A DNA stretch of 64,000 bases from the NCBI GenBank assembly GCA_049472395.1, contig JBLIRR010000009.1:135787-199786 (forward strand). Reading direction: 5' to 3'. Source of the DNA: JBLIRR01 sp049472395 (GTDB taxonomy: Bacteria > SZUA-182 > DTGQ01 > JBLIRR01). Shown piece after piece: positions 17,494-26,183 of this stretch (position 1 is its first letter; every line of letters starts with the position of its first letter). Under the pieces are notes generated by a model. The model worked only from the letters and a program-made list of their open reading frames with translations, was not told the DNA's origin and did no database searches. A program made the translations under genes and the position numbers.

Positions 17494-18519
17494 CATGCCG
17501 TGATCGAAAAGATATTGTGAAATCTTAATAACCTCTTTATTATTGCCGATGATCACTGGAATGATCTGAGAGCACCCTCTTGTGTGCAAGCCCATTTTTT
17601 CAAACTCTGTCCGTAAAAAGAGCGCATTATCAAGAAGAGTCTCTCTTCTTCTCTTTCCCTCATTGAGAACCATCTCGAGGGCTGCCAGGTTTGCACCGAT
17701 TACAAAGGGAGGAAGTGAGGTAGAGTAGATAAAAGATCGCGAACTATTGATCAGATAGTGGGCAATTGTCTCGGACGTAGCGATATAAGCCCCAAAGCTG
17801 CCTAGTGCTTTTCCAAATGTGCCCATAATAATCTCAATGGCATCACTTACATTATCTTCTTCACACACTCCGCTGCCATGATTCCCGAAGATGCCTGTGG
17901 CATGTGCTTCATCAACCAGGAGAAAACTATTGTGGTTTTGTTTCAACTCAACTATATCCTTTAAAGGCGCCCTGTCCCCATCCATACTAAATATTGACTC
18001 GGTAATAATAAGGGACCGTCTGTAATGCGGACGGTGCTTTCTTAAAAGATCTTCCAAATGATGCACATTATTGTGGGCATAGCGATAGAGCTTAGCGCCG
18101 CTGAGACGCACCCCGTCAATAATGCTGGCATGATTAAAGCGATCAGAGAAAACAACATCCTTTGCCTCTACCATGGCACTTATAATGCCGATATTGGCCT
18201 GATAACCACTATTATAAAGCAGGCCCCTTTCTTTTCCCTTAAATGTTGCGATTTCTTTCTCAAGATGTTCGTGAATCGATAATGTCCCACTCATCAAGCG
18301 TGAGGCGCATGATCCCGCGCCGAAATCCCTGCTCATTTTTATTCCCATTTTAGTGAGGGCAGGGTGCTCCCGCAAACCAAGATAATCATTTGAGGAAAAG
18401 TCGAAATACTCCTTCTTGCCTATTGTGACTTTCCCTTTTTTGACAGTGTCAATTACCCGTAATTTCCTTAGTAAACCCTTTGTGCTTCGTTGGGTTAAGT
18501 AATCTATTATCCATTCCAT
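17371..18519 (-). CDS. bioF: 8-amino-7-oxononanoate synthase
   Basis: PLP-dependent condensation of pimeloyl-ACP/CoA with alanine. 382 residues, the usual length. Visible motifs: SSNDYLGLREHP, GSCASRLMSGT, LLVDEAHATGIFG (Asp that binds the pyridine nitrogen) and IIMGTFGKALGSFG with the Schiff-base lysine. It begins within the last codons of bioB (13-bp overlap) and its 3' end overlaps the opposing kinase-like gene by 123 bp. Confidence 0.95.
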   Translation of the reverse strand: MEWIIDYLTQRSTKGLLRKLRVIDTVKKGKVTIGKKEYFDFSSNDYLGLREHPALTKMGIKMSRDFGAGSCASRLMSGTLSIHEHLEKEIATFKGKERGLLYNSGYQANIGIISAMVEAKDVVFSDRFNHASIIDGVRLSGAKLYRYAHNNVHHLEDLLRKHRPHYRRSLIITESIFSMDGDRAPLKDIVELKQNHNSFLLVDEAHATGIFGNHGSGVCEEDNVSDAIEIIMGTFGKALGSFGAYIATSETIAHYLINSSRSFIYSTSLPPFVIGANLAALEMVLNEGKRRRETLLDNALFLRTEFEKMGLHTRGCSQIIPVIIGNNKEVIKISQYLFDHGMLVVPIRPPTVPPGSARLRFSLTFHHKRESLEMIRDLMKGY

Positions 18520-19442
18520 AGGCCTTTTATCTGCGCTATTAATTCTTTATCTTCACTCTTGGATCGACCCTGTGTGGTAAGATAATTGCCGATCATCAAG
18601 CCGTTGGCGCCGGCTAAAAACATGAGGCCTTGAAAATCTTTATAATGGTTAAGGCGTCCTGCTGCGATGATGATGGGAGTATCCTGTGATGCTATTCTAT
18701 AAAGACAAATCGTTCTAATAACATCAATTGCGGATAAGGGCACTCTATTTTCCATTCCTGTGCCGGCTATAGGAATGAGTATATTAAGGGCGATGGCGTC
18801 CACATGCAAATCGTTGAGACAGATAAGCATTTTTATCCTGTCTTCGACATTCTCACCAAGCCCTATTATTCCCCCGCTGCATGCTTCAAGTCCCGCATCT
18901 TTCACTCTTTTTATGGTATCGATCCTGTCTGAGAATTTATGGGTAGTGGTAATATGTGGAAAAAATTCGGGTGATGTCTCTATATTATGATGGTATCGAT
19001 CAAGACCAGCCTTTTTTAAATCACAAAGATTGTCACTCGTGATAATTCCCAAAGAGGCGCACAGTCTCAAGTGTGTGTTCTTTTTTAAGGCTTCTATAAT
19101 CCTGATGATTTTTTTCATATCTTTTGTATCAGGCGACTTTCCGCTTGTTACAAGGCTATACCGCATTGCCCCATCCTTTTGTGCCTTCTTTGCATGCGCA
19201 ATAATTTCATCGGGCTCTTTTAAAGGATAAATAGCTGCATGCGTGCGATGATATCGTGATTGCGCACAGAATTTACAATCTTCACCACATGCACCGGATT
19301 TGGCATTAATAATACTGCACAGTTCAAGTCTGTCGCCAATATGCTGCACGCGTGTCTCATTGGCCATAGAGAGCAATTGGCAAAGAGGTGTGTGTGATAA
19401 ACTGAGAACGTGTTCTAAATGTAATTCTTTCATAGTATACAT
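18507..19442 (-). CDS. bioB: Biotin synthase
   Basis: Radical SAM enzyme that inserts sulfur into dethiobiotin. The radical SAM cluster motif is C-x3-C-x2-C in GACGEDCKFCAQS (about residues 51-63). Further family motifs: YHHNIETSPEFF, CSGGIIGLGE (here EACSGGIIGLGE, with a [2Fe-2S] ligand cysteine) and a final AGANGLMIGNYLTT. 311 residues is normal. It is the first gene of the biotin cluster. ATG at 19442 or 19433; neither has a strong ribosome binding site. No BirA operator (TTGTAAACC-type) is visible upstream. Confidence 0.95.
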   Translation of the reverse strand: MYTMKELHLEHVLSLSHTPLCQLLSMANETRVQHIGDRLELCSIINAKSGACGEDCKFCAQSRYHRTHAAIYPLKEPDEIIAHAKKAQKDGAMRYSLVTSGKSPDTKDMKKIIRIIEALKKNTHLRLCASLGIITSDNLCDLKKAGLDRYHHNIETSPEFFPHITTTHKFSDRIDTIKRVKDAGLEACSGGIIGLGENVEDRIKMLICLNDLHVDAIALNILIPIAGTGMENRVPLSAIDVIRTICLYRIASQDTPIIIAAGRLNHYKDFQGLMFLAGANGLMIGNYLTTQGRSKSEDKELIAQIKGLWNG

Positions 19443-19450
19443 CTATACAA

Positions 19451-19499
19451 TATCATATCTTAATGTATCATATCTTAATTTTTATGAAAATAAAAATTA
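19451..19499. promoter_or_regulatory. Direct repeat and palindrome in the bioB-rnfD intergenic region
   Basis: TATCATATCTTAAT occurs twice in tandem (19451-19464 and 19466-19479, 15-bp period), followed by the hairpin-forming palindrome AATTTTTAT-GAAA-ATAAAAATT (19478-19499). The block lies 9 bp upstream of the bioB start and upstream of the divergent rnfD. It could be an operator; the binding protein is unknown. Confidence 0.35.
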
Positions 19500-19650
19500 G
19501 ATGCTCAATTTGACAACAGGCTCTTTTTTGTGATAGAAAACATAGTTATAAATTTCAATAACGAACATGGGTGTCATTGACCGACCTCTTATCTTCCAGA
19601 GAAGAAAAAGATAACATTGTTTCCAATTTAAAAAAGGAGCAATAAAAATT

Positions 19651-20670
19651 ATGAGAATAGAAAATGCGGATACTTATATAATAACCGATCCTCCTCATAT
19701 ACGAGATACGGGGAGTGTCTCCCGGGCAATGTATGATGTAATGCTCGCCCTCATTCCTGCACTTGCCGCCGCCACGATATATTTCGGATTTACAGCTATA
19801 TATTTAGCCCTTATCTGTATTACATCTACTGTTACCTCTGAGGTCATAATACGTTTTCTTTTGCGAAAGCAGATTACTGTCTGGGATGGGAGTGCCATTT
19901 TAACCGGTCTTCTTTTATCCATGTGCTTGCCTCTGACTACTCCCTGGTACTTAGCTGTAATCGGATCGAGTTTGGCCATTATCGTCGGAAAGGAATTATT
20001 TGGTGGTCTGGGGCGCAATATTTTAAATCCTGCCCTCGTTGGCCGCATAATAATATTCTTTTTTATACCCTATAAGAAACTATTAAGCAATTATGTTGCT
20101 CCTTTTTGGTGGAGAAGCGCAGGTTTTTTTACCTATATTTCTTCAAAAGCGACAGAAGGGGGCTATACGATTATGACAGGAAGCGGAGGCAGATTAGACG
20201 GAATTACTGGTGCTACTCCAATGGCCATTAAACGTTTCGGGGGAGGGGCCCTCCCGCATTATCTTTCACTTCTTATAGGAAATGTGAGAGGTAACATGGG
20301 TGAGACCTCTGCATTAGCCCTTCTTATTGGAGCGTTATATCTCATCTACAAAAAGCATATTGATTGGTATATCCCGCTGAGTATTATAGTTTCTTTTGCC
20401 ATTATAGTGTCACTGTGGGGGCATGACCCCTTATTTCATATTCTTGCAGGGGGATTTATGCTGGGGGCGTTTTTTATGGCTACCGATTGGGTAACAAGTC
20501 CGAGCACAAAAAAGGGGAAGGTGATTTATGGAGTGGCAATAGGAGTATTTGTGGCGGGAGTCAGAATATTTGGCGTGAAGACAGAAGGTATGGGTGAAGC
20601 CATATTACATATGAATATCCTTGCCCAATTTCTCGATCATTTTACACAACCAACACCCTTTGGAGGATAA
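19651..20670 (+). CDS. rnfD: RnfD-like flavinylated membrane subunit, without other rnf genes
   Basis: 339 residues, hydrophobic, 8-10 transmembrane helices. Family motifs: DPPHIRDTGSVSRAMYDVM at the start, LGRNILNPALVGR, the covalent-FMN motif DGITGAT (about 186-192, Thr as attachment residue) and the end TQPTPFGG. RnfD is a subunit of the ferredoxin:NAD+ oxidoreductase that pumps Na+ or H+. No rnfC, G, E, A or B lies on either side: upstream is divergent bioB and downstream, 3 bp after the stop, is fchA. AAGGAG lies 12 bp before the ATG. It may serve another extracytoplasmic flavin chain or be displaced from its operon. Confidence 0.88.
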   Translation: MRIENADTYIITDPPHIRDTGSVSRAMYDVMLALIPALAAATIYFGFTAIYLALICITSTVTSEVIIRFLLRKQITVWDGSAILTGLLLSMCLPLTTPWYLAVIGSSLAIIVGKELFGGLGRNILNPALVGRIIIFFFIPYKKLLSNYVAPFWWRSAGFFTYISSKATEGGYTIMTGSGGRLDGITGATPMAIKRFGGGALPHYLSLLIGNVRGNMGETSALALLIGALYLIYKKHIDWYIPLSIIVSFAIIVSLWGHDPLFHILAGGFMLGAFFMATDWVTSPSTKKGKVIYGVAIGVFVAGVRIFGVKTEGMGEAILHMNILAQFLDHFTQPTPFGG

Positions 20671-20673
20671 ATA

Positions 20674-21306
20674 ATGAAATATATTGATGAACCACTTATC
20701 AAATATATAGAAGATGCATCATCAGGAAATCCCACTCCTGGAGGAGGAAGCATAGCGGGTATGACGGGAGCCCTGGCTGCATCCATGTGTAATATGGTCT
20801 GTAATTTTACCATAGGGAAAAAGGCGTATCTTAATGTGGAGGAAAAGGTCCGGTCGATTTTTGAGCAGAGTACAGCGCTCATGAAGGAGTTATTAAATTT
20901 GACCGTAGAGGACACAGAGGTTTACAGTCTTGTGTCCGAGGCGTATTGTCTGCCAAAGAATACCGACGAGGAGAAGAAGGTGCGAGGAGCGCGTATACAG
21001 GATGCGTGCAAGAAAGCTCTTAGTGTACCTGAAAAGATTATGGAAAAAGCCTATACACTGTTAACTCTTCTTGAGGAGTTGGTCGATAAAGGGAATAAAA
21101 ACTTAATTACAGATACGGGGGTATCGGCTCTTCTCTCGGCAGCAGCTATTGATGCGGCAGTCTTGAATATAAAAATTAACCTCAAATTTATTAATGACCA
21201 GGATTTTGTGCAGTCCAAAGAGAAGAGAATAGCGGAAATCAAAGAAGATTATCTTACAAAAAGAGATATAATCATGAACAAAGTAAATCAACTAATAGAA
21301 AAATAA
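20674..21306 (+). CDS. fchA: Methenyltetrahydrofolate cyclohydrolase / formimidoyl-THF cyclodeaminase
   Basis: 210 residues of the FTCD_C/FchA family: NPTPGGGSIAGMTGALAASM (about 19-38) is the hallmark folate-binding helix pair, followed by the long helical bundle with AYCLPKNTDEEK and TDTGVSALLSAAAIDAAVLN. FchA interconverts 5,10-methenyl-THF and 10-formyl-THF (or 5-formimidoyl-THF). It is followed 10 bp later by folD, which also has cyclohydrolase activity, so this is a one-carbon folate operon. Confidence 0.9.
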   Translation: MKYIDEPLIKYIEDASSGNPTPGGGSIAGMTGALAASMCNMVCNFTIGKKAYLNVEEKVRSIFEQSTALMKELLNLTVEDTEVYSLVSEAYCLPKNTDEEKKVRGARIQDACKKALSVPEKIMEKAYTLLTLLEELVDKGNKNLITDTGVSALLSAAAIDAAVLNIKINLKFINDQDFVQSKEKRIAEIKEDYLTKRDIIMNKVNQLIEK

Positions 21307-21316
21307 GGAGATACAC

Positions 21317-22228
21317 ATGGAAGCTAAAATAATTGACGGAGAAGCCGTTGCTGCAAAAATGACCGATAAGCTTCGCGCAGAAATCGAGGCATTGCATAAG
21401 GCACAAAAGATAATATGCCTTGCCGCCGTTCAGGTGGGTGATAACCCCGGCTCACGAGTATATATTAAAAATCAAAAGAAAACCTGTGAAGAGATGGGTA
21501 TTGATTATAAGCTTCATGAGCTCGCAGACACGACCACTCAACAGGAGCTTATTGATTATCTTGAAAAATTAAATAATGATCCGACTGTCACGGGGATTAT
21601 TTTGCAGATGCCTTTGCCTCCCTCTATTAATGCCAGAGAGGTACAATGGAAAATATCTCCTGCCAAGGATGTTGAAGGTATGCATCCCTCGAATCTCGGT
21701 CGTCTTTTTTATGGTCAGGCTGTTGTTGCACCGTGCACAGCTATGGGCGCGGTGACTCTTCTCAAGAGCTTAGACATACAAATAAAAGGGATGGAAGTTG
21801 TTATGGTAGGGCATAGTGAGATCGTCGGTAAACCTGCCACTATGCTGCTGCTGGAATCTGTGTTGGAATCTCCCACTGTTACGGTATGTCATATTGCCAC
21901 AAGAGATCTTAAATTTCATACCCAGCGGGCAGATGTTGTCATTGTTGCCGCGGGGAAACCGAATCTGATTAACGCTGATATGGTAAAGGAGGGGGTTATA
22001 CTTATTGATATTGGCATAAATCGTGTGCCGATGCTGGATGAGAATGGGAATCCCATATTGAATGACAAGGGAAAACCGAGAATGAAAACTGTGGGAGATG
22101 CGGACTTTGAGAATATAAAGAAGAAAGCCTCTTATATAACTCCTGTTCCCGGGGGGGTCGGGCCGATGACAGTGGCAATGCTCATTAAGAATACCGTTGC
22201 GCAAGCAAAAGCAAACCAGGGTATGTAA
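21317..22228 (+). CDS. folD: Bifunctional methylene-THF dehydrogenase / methenyl-THF cyclohydrolase
   Basis: 303 residues. Signatures: YIKNQKKTCEEMGI with the catalytic lysine region, GIILQMPLPP, PAKDVEGMHPSNLGRL, the NADP-binding GHSEIVGKP (usually G-R-S) and TPVPGGVGPMTVAML. It converts methylene-THF to 10-formyl-THF. A short insertion (ENGNPILNDKGKP) near residue 245 is seen in some anaerobes. AAGGAG precedes the ATG. With fchA it fits the methyl branch of the Wood-Ljungdahl pathway or purine one-carbon supply. Confidence 0.95.
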   Translation: MEAKIIDGEAVAAKMTDKLRAEIEALHKAQKIICLAAVQVGDNPGSRVYIKNQKKTCEEMGIDYKLHELADTTTQQELIDYLEKLNNDPTVTGIILQMPLPPSINAREVQWKISPAKDVEGMHPSNLGRLFYGQAVVAPCTAMGAVTLLKSLDIQIKGMEVVMVGHSEIVGKPATMLLLESVLESPTVTVCHIATRDLKFHTQRADVVIVAAGKPNLINADMVKEGVILIDIGINRVPMLDENGNPILNDKGKPRMKTVGDADFENIKKKASYITPVPGGVGPMTVAMLIKNTVAQAKANQGM

Positions 22229-22260
22229 ATTTACAAAGGTCACTCATCTTCAAAATAAAT

Positions 22261-22674
22261 GTGAATAAAACTCTTCACAGATCATTGTGTTTGGTAATCT
22301 GTCTCTCACTAGTACTCATATGTTTCCCAACGGGCAAGGCCTCTGCCCTCGGTGATCCGGAAAAGCATTTCCTCGTGTCTTTTCCTGTCGGATTTGGTGC
22401 TGACACCTATCTGTACTATCATACCGATCTTGAGACTCCACATAGGATAGCGGTGGCTACAGTTCTTGGGACTCTTCCCGGATTTATTAAAGAAATTATA
22501 GATGATGTTGACACCTCCTATTACAATTATTTCAATCAGGATGATTTAATCGCTGATGCGTTTGGCGCATTGGCAGGAGCCTGTGTGAGCTCCTTTTGTA
22601 ATTGCTTTATAAATATCAAGGTCAGAAAAACGAAGAGCATCAGTCTGTTTATGTCTTTTGTCTTTCCCCTGTGA
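22261..22674 (+). CDS. Small exported protein, YfiM/DUF2279-like
   Basis: 137 residues with a signal peptide (about 1-30). The mature part reads DPEKHFLVSFPVGFGAD, then LGTLPGFIKEIIDD and DDLIADAFGALAG, a D-K-x-x-H-F ... K-E-x-x-D ... D-x-x-A-D-x-x-G pattern shared with the YfiM/DUF2279 group of small periplasmic proteins of unknown function. The start is GTG at 22261 with no clear ribosome binding site, 32 bp after folD. Confidence 0.6.
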   Translation: MNKTLHRSLCLVICLSLVLICFPTGKASALGDPEKHFLVSFPVGFGADTYLYYHTDLETPHRIAVATVLGTLPGFIKEIIDDVDTSYYNYFNQDDLIADAFGALAGACVSSFCNCFINIKVRKTKSISLFMSFVFPL

Positions 22675-22835
22675 GTGCTTACATGTCCACTGTTCAATTT
22701 TCTAACAACTTAGTCAAAATATAAATACAGGTATACTGGGAATGTACCATTCTATAAGTATTTCATGAGTCTATGATAGTTGGCTTTTTTCTTGCTTACA
22801 TATCAAAGTATATGTATTGTAAAGAGCAATGAAAA

Positions 22836-24797
22836 ATGAACATATTGTTGAGAGAAAAGCCATTTATCTTAATTGCCATTCTTCTTATTGTCATGAATAT
22901 AATGACACTGCGCACATATATATGTAAAGCGTGTGTGCGTGTCACAGGGATAAGCAATCCTGATGAGTATGCAATTCAAAAGGTCATTAAGGGATCAATT
23001 CAAGAAGGGCTCGAAGCGCTGATAGAAAAGCCGGAAGAAGAGAGCCCTGTTCAGAAGTATTTAGACAAAGCAGAGGAATTGATTGCAGAAGATGATATTG
23101 AGGCTGCATTTGAGCAATATAATATCGCCTATAAAATAGAGCCTTTTCATCCGGGGCTCAATGCGATCTTTGCCTTTATTTCAGCAACACAGGATTATGA
23201 AATGAAGGCGAAAGAATATATTGATATTGCTTTATCTAACTTATTTTATATAGATGATGACCGCAGGCTTTCATTTTACTGGTATATATTGGCCTTAGCA
23301 TACGAGCGGCTCTATCAGAAAAAGGAAGCAAAAATAACCTTGGATTTAGCCTTTAGAAATCTTACTACATCGTCAGAAAAATATGGCAGTATATTATCGG
23401 AGGGATTGGAGTTATATGAGGAACTTGGCTATCCCCTTGGGTGTTATAACATTATGAAAGAACAAGCTCAGAAGTCTCCTGAAATATTTGAAGAATGCGC
23501 AGCTGCAGCATTTCAATATTCGGAAACTAAACGGGAACAAATCGCCGAGACATACCTCACCCTTCCGGACGATTATAAAACAGACCTTGAAAAAAGGCGA
23601 ATATTAGCAACCTGGTATATGGATGTCCATCAAGAAAAAAAGGCTCTCACACTCCTATATGAGAATCTGTTATCCACGGAAACGCCTGATCCTGAAGACA
23701 TAAAGCAATATAATAATTATTGGTATTTAGCCGTAATCGATCAATACGAACAAGAATTCGATGACAAAGATATGGTCGAAAAACAACTCTATCTGCTTGC
23801 TTCAAAACATCCGGAAATTGTAGATTTTCGGTTACAACTTGCCAGTCTTTTTCATGAAACAGGAGAAAATGAAAAGGCATGTATGGAATATAAGAAGATA
23901 CTTTATATGGATCCGAATAATTTCGATGTATTACACCAGTTAGGCAAATTAGAATATAAAGTGGGGCATTGCACTGAGGCTATAAAATATCTATCCCAGT
24001 ATGAATGTTCTTCAAAGGAATGTCTGGAATTAGTCTACTATTTGGCAAAAGCGTATGAATGTAATTATGACATTGATAATGCATTGGCATCATGGGAGAA
24101 ATTAAAAGCCTTGAATTATCCCTCCATCAGTGAATATGAAATCAATTCTGACTCAAATACGCCTTTGATAGAAAAAGTAAAGGAATTTTTAATGTCCCTC
24201 AGAACACAAATTGAGTCTGAAAGGGAGAAGACCTATTTTGCTGAAGCAAATGATCGAATATCGAGGCTTAGAGCATACTCCAAGAAGTCATATCGACGCA
24301 TCCCTCTCAATCTTAAGGACGCAATGCATGGAATTTTAGATATTCTCTCAACATATAATAAGGCAAATAAGATGAGAATTAATGGAATGAAAGAGACTAT
24401 CTGTAATTATGAAGCTTTTCATAATAATCCTCTTTTTGGGGCATACAATGCGTCAACAGATATATATCTGGCTGAACTCATATATCATGATTGCTTATCC
24501 AAGGCTTTTTTAATAAGCAATATTCATCAAATAAAAAAGGCACGCTATTTAATTATTGAAGCGACAAACATGGCGGCAGAGGGTATTTCATTATTTGCTG
24601 AAGGCTATTATATTAAGGAAATTAATTATGAAAAGCAATTTGAAAAGGGCGAAGGATTGATAAAAGAAGCGGATAAGAAAATTGTAAAGGCATGCAAACT
24701 CTTACTTCCGCTGGTGAGACAATATTTTTTAGATTTTACTTTCGATATCGAACGGGAGATTAACTCTTACATTGATTATTATTCACATTTTGATTAA
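22836..24797 (+). CDS. Membrane-anchored TPR protein
   Basis: 653 residues. An N-terminal helix (about 9-28) anchors it; the rest is helical with tetratricopeptide repeats that are clearest at about 65-130 (YLDKAEELIAEDDIEAAFEQ and YNIAYKIEPFHPGLNAIFAF) and 340-420 (ENEKACMEYKKILYMDPNNF, VGHCTEAIKYLSQY). No enzyme motif is visible. Its 3' end overlaps the 3' end of miaA on the opposite strand by 38 bp. Function unknown; protein-protein scaffolding at the membrane is likely. Confidence 0.75.
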   Translation: MNILLREKPFILIAILLIVMNIMTLRTYICKACVRVTGISNPDEYAIQKVIKGSIQEGLEALIEKPEEESPVQKYLDKAEELIAEDDIEAAFEQYNIAYKIEPFHPGLNAIFAFISATQDYEMKAKEYIDIALSNLFYIDDDRRLSFYWYILALAYERLYQKKEAKITLDLAFRNLTTSSEKYGSILSEGLELYEELGYPLGCYNIMKEQAQKSPEIFEECAAAAFQYSETKREQIAETYLTLPDDYKTDLEKRRILATWYMDVHQEKKALTLLYENLLSTETPDPEDIKQYNNYWYLAVIDQYEQEFDDKDMVEKQLYLLASKHPEIVDFRLQLASLFHETGENEKACMEYKKILYMDPNNFDVLHQLGKLEYKVGHCTEAIKYLSQYECSSKECLELVYYLAKAYECNYDIDNALASWEKLKALNYPSISEYEINSDSNTPLIEKVKEFLMSLRTQIESEREKTYFAEANDRISRLRAYSKKSYRRIPLNLKDAMHGILDILSTYNKANKMRINGMKETICNYEAFHNNPLFGAYNASTDIYLAELIYHDCLSKAFLISNIHQIKKARYLIIEATNMAAEGISLFAEGYYIKEINYEKQFEKGEGLIKEADKKIVKACKLLLPLVRQYFLDFTFDIEREINSYIDYYSHFD

Positions 24798-25719
24798 TGA
24801 TTTTCTCGATTATGTCGGCAATCTGTGATGGCGACGTACTCTCTGTCATGTGTATAATTTGAGCCTTCCTTTCTTGTCGAAACCAGGTCATTTGCCGTTT
24901 TGCATAATGTCTCGTGTCCCTCTTTATAAGAGAGACAGCGATAGTGAGCGAAGTTTTATCCTCGCAATGCTGGGTAAGTATTCTATATCCAAGGCTTTGC
25001 ATACCAGGATCATCTTTTGTATATCCCTTCCTGAGCAAATGCTTTACTTCGTCAAGAAATCCTTGCTTCATCATGGAATCAACTCTCTGTTCTATTCGCC
25101 TATACAATTGTTCCCGAGGCGGATGAAGGAGAAAGATGAGAGTCGGTCTTAAGGGTTTATATGGATTATGTTGTGTGTGAAGAGATGAAATAGTCTCGCC
25201 AGTTGTATAATATACCTCAAGTGCACGCATGATTCTTTGTTTATCATTGTGGTGGATATGCGCAGCTGTTTTTGGATCTATAGTTTTAAGTTCCTGAAAG
25301 AGTGAATAAACTCCCTTTTCTGCAATAATCTTTTTAAGGGTGGCTTTTATTGAGGCATTGCTTGGAGGCCCTGAGAATAGGCCATATACTGCCGCTCGGA
25401 TGTACAGGCCTGTCCCCCCCACCATGAGGGGAATTTTTTGGTGCTTCCGCAATGATTCAATAATAGGGAGTGAGTCTTTTTGAAATTGACCGGCATTGTA
25501 TGACTGGTCAGGCTCAATAATATCAATGAAGTGATGCCTGACCAGATTTCTTTCGTGCTCTCCTGGTTTTGCCGTGCCAATATCCATATATTTATATATC
25601 TGGCGTGAATCAGCGCTGATAATCTCGCTCTTTAACTTTTGGGCTAAAATGAGGCCTGCTTCCGATTTACCACTCGCTGTCGGACCGCATATAACCACCA
25701 ATGGAATATCTATGGGCAT
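24760..25719 (-). CDS. miaA: tRNA dimethylallyltransferase
   Basis: Adds the dimethylallyl group to A37 of tRNAs that read UNN codons. P-loop GPTASGKSEAG (11-21), substrate site DSRQIYKYMDIGTAKP (37-52), GGTGLYIRA, and MIRD-type end RHYAKRQMTWFRQE. 319 residues is normal. It is followed 10 bp later (upstream in transcription) by the response regulator gene on the same strand, so the three genes from 27803 down to 24760 may be co-transcribed. Confidence 0.95.
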   Translation of the reverse strand: MPIDIPLVVICGPTASGKSEAGLILAQKLKSEIISADSRQIYKYMDIGTAKPGEHERNLVRHHFIDIIEPDQSYNAGQFQKDSLPIIESLRKHQKIPLMVGGTGLYIRAAVYGLFSGPPSNASIKATLKKIIAEKGVYSLFQELKTIDPKTAAHIHHNDKQRIMRALEVYYTTGETISSLHTQHNPYKPLRPTLIFLLHPPREQLYRRIEQRVDSMMKQGFLDEVKHLLRKGYTKDDPGMQSLGYRILTQHCEDKTSLTIAVSLIKRDTRHYAKRQMTWFRQERKAQIIHMTESTSPSQIADIIEKIINQNVNNNQCKS

Positions 25720-25729
25720 GGATTAATAA

Positions 25730-26155
25730 TTAATGCATATAATTCCCGAGTTCTTGGATCTTTTGATGAAAATCATTATATTTAATAGGTTTAATAGTAT
25801 ATGAAGCACATCCGAGACTGTAACACATGGCAACAGTATGTGGATCATCTCTTGTAGAAAAAATATTTACCGGGATATTATTAACAGTGGGATCAGTCTT
25901 TATTTGACGTAATACCTCAATCCCATCCATATAAGGCATTTGCAGATCCAGTATGAGGATTAGCGGATGCTCATGAAGATGATGAGCATATTTCCCCCTG
26001 CAATAAATATAGTCTAAGGCTTCAAGTCCCTCTTTAATATGGACAATGTTATGCTGGATACCCTTCCGCTTAAAATTTCTTTTTATTAATACTGCATGCC
26101 CCTCGTTATCTTCAATAATGACTATAGTTTTCTTTTTTTCATTTTCCATAGCCAT
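25730..26155 (-). CDS. Rcp1-type single-domain response regulator
   Basis: About 141 residues, receiver only: IIEDNEGHAVLIKRNFKRKG with acidic residues, phospho-acceptor Asp in ILDLQMPYMDGIEVLRQIK, T/S switch in NIFSTRDD and Lys in YTIKPIKY. The long loop before ILDLQMP (DYIYCRGKYAHHLHEHPL) is typical of cyanobacterial phytochrome partner Rcp1. The kinase gene ends 28 bp upstream, so they form a pair. ATG at 26155 is chosen over a longer frame because AAGGGGGA lies 5-12 bp before it. Confidence 0.88.
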   Translation of the reverse strand: MAMENEKKKTIVIIEDNEGHAVLIKRNFKRKGIQHNIVHIKEGLEALDYIYCRGKYAHHLHEHPLILILDLQMPYMDGIEVLRQIKTDPTVNNIPVNIFSTRDDPHTVAMCYSLGCASYTIKPIKYNDFHQKIQELGNYMH

Positions 26156-26183
26156 CCCCGTCCCCCTTTTTATGGTAGATTGT

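Noticed and set aside
19443..19650. BirA operator upstream of bioB
   Set aside because: No TTGTAAACC-type dyad is present in the intergenic region.
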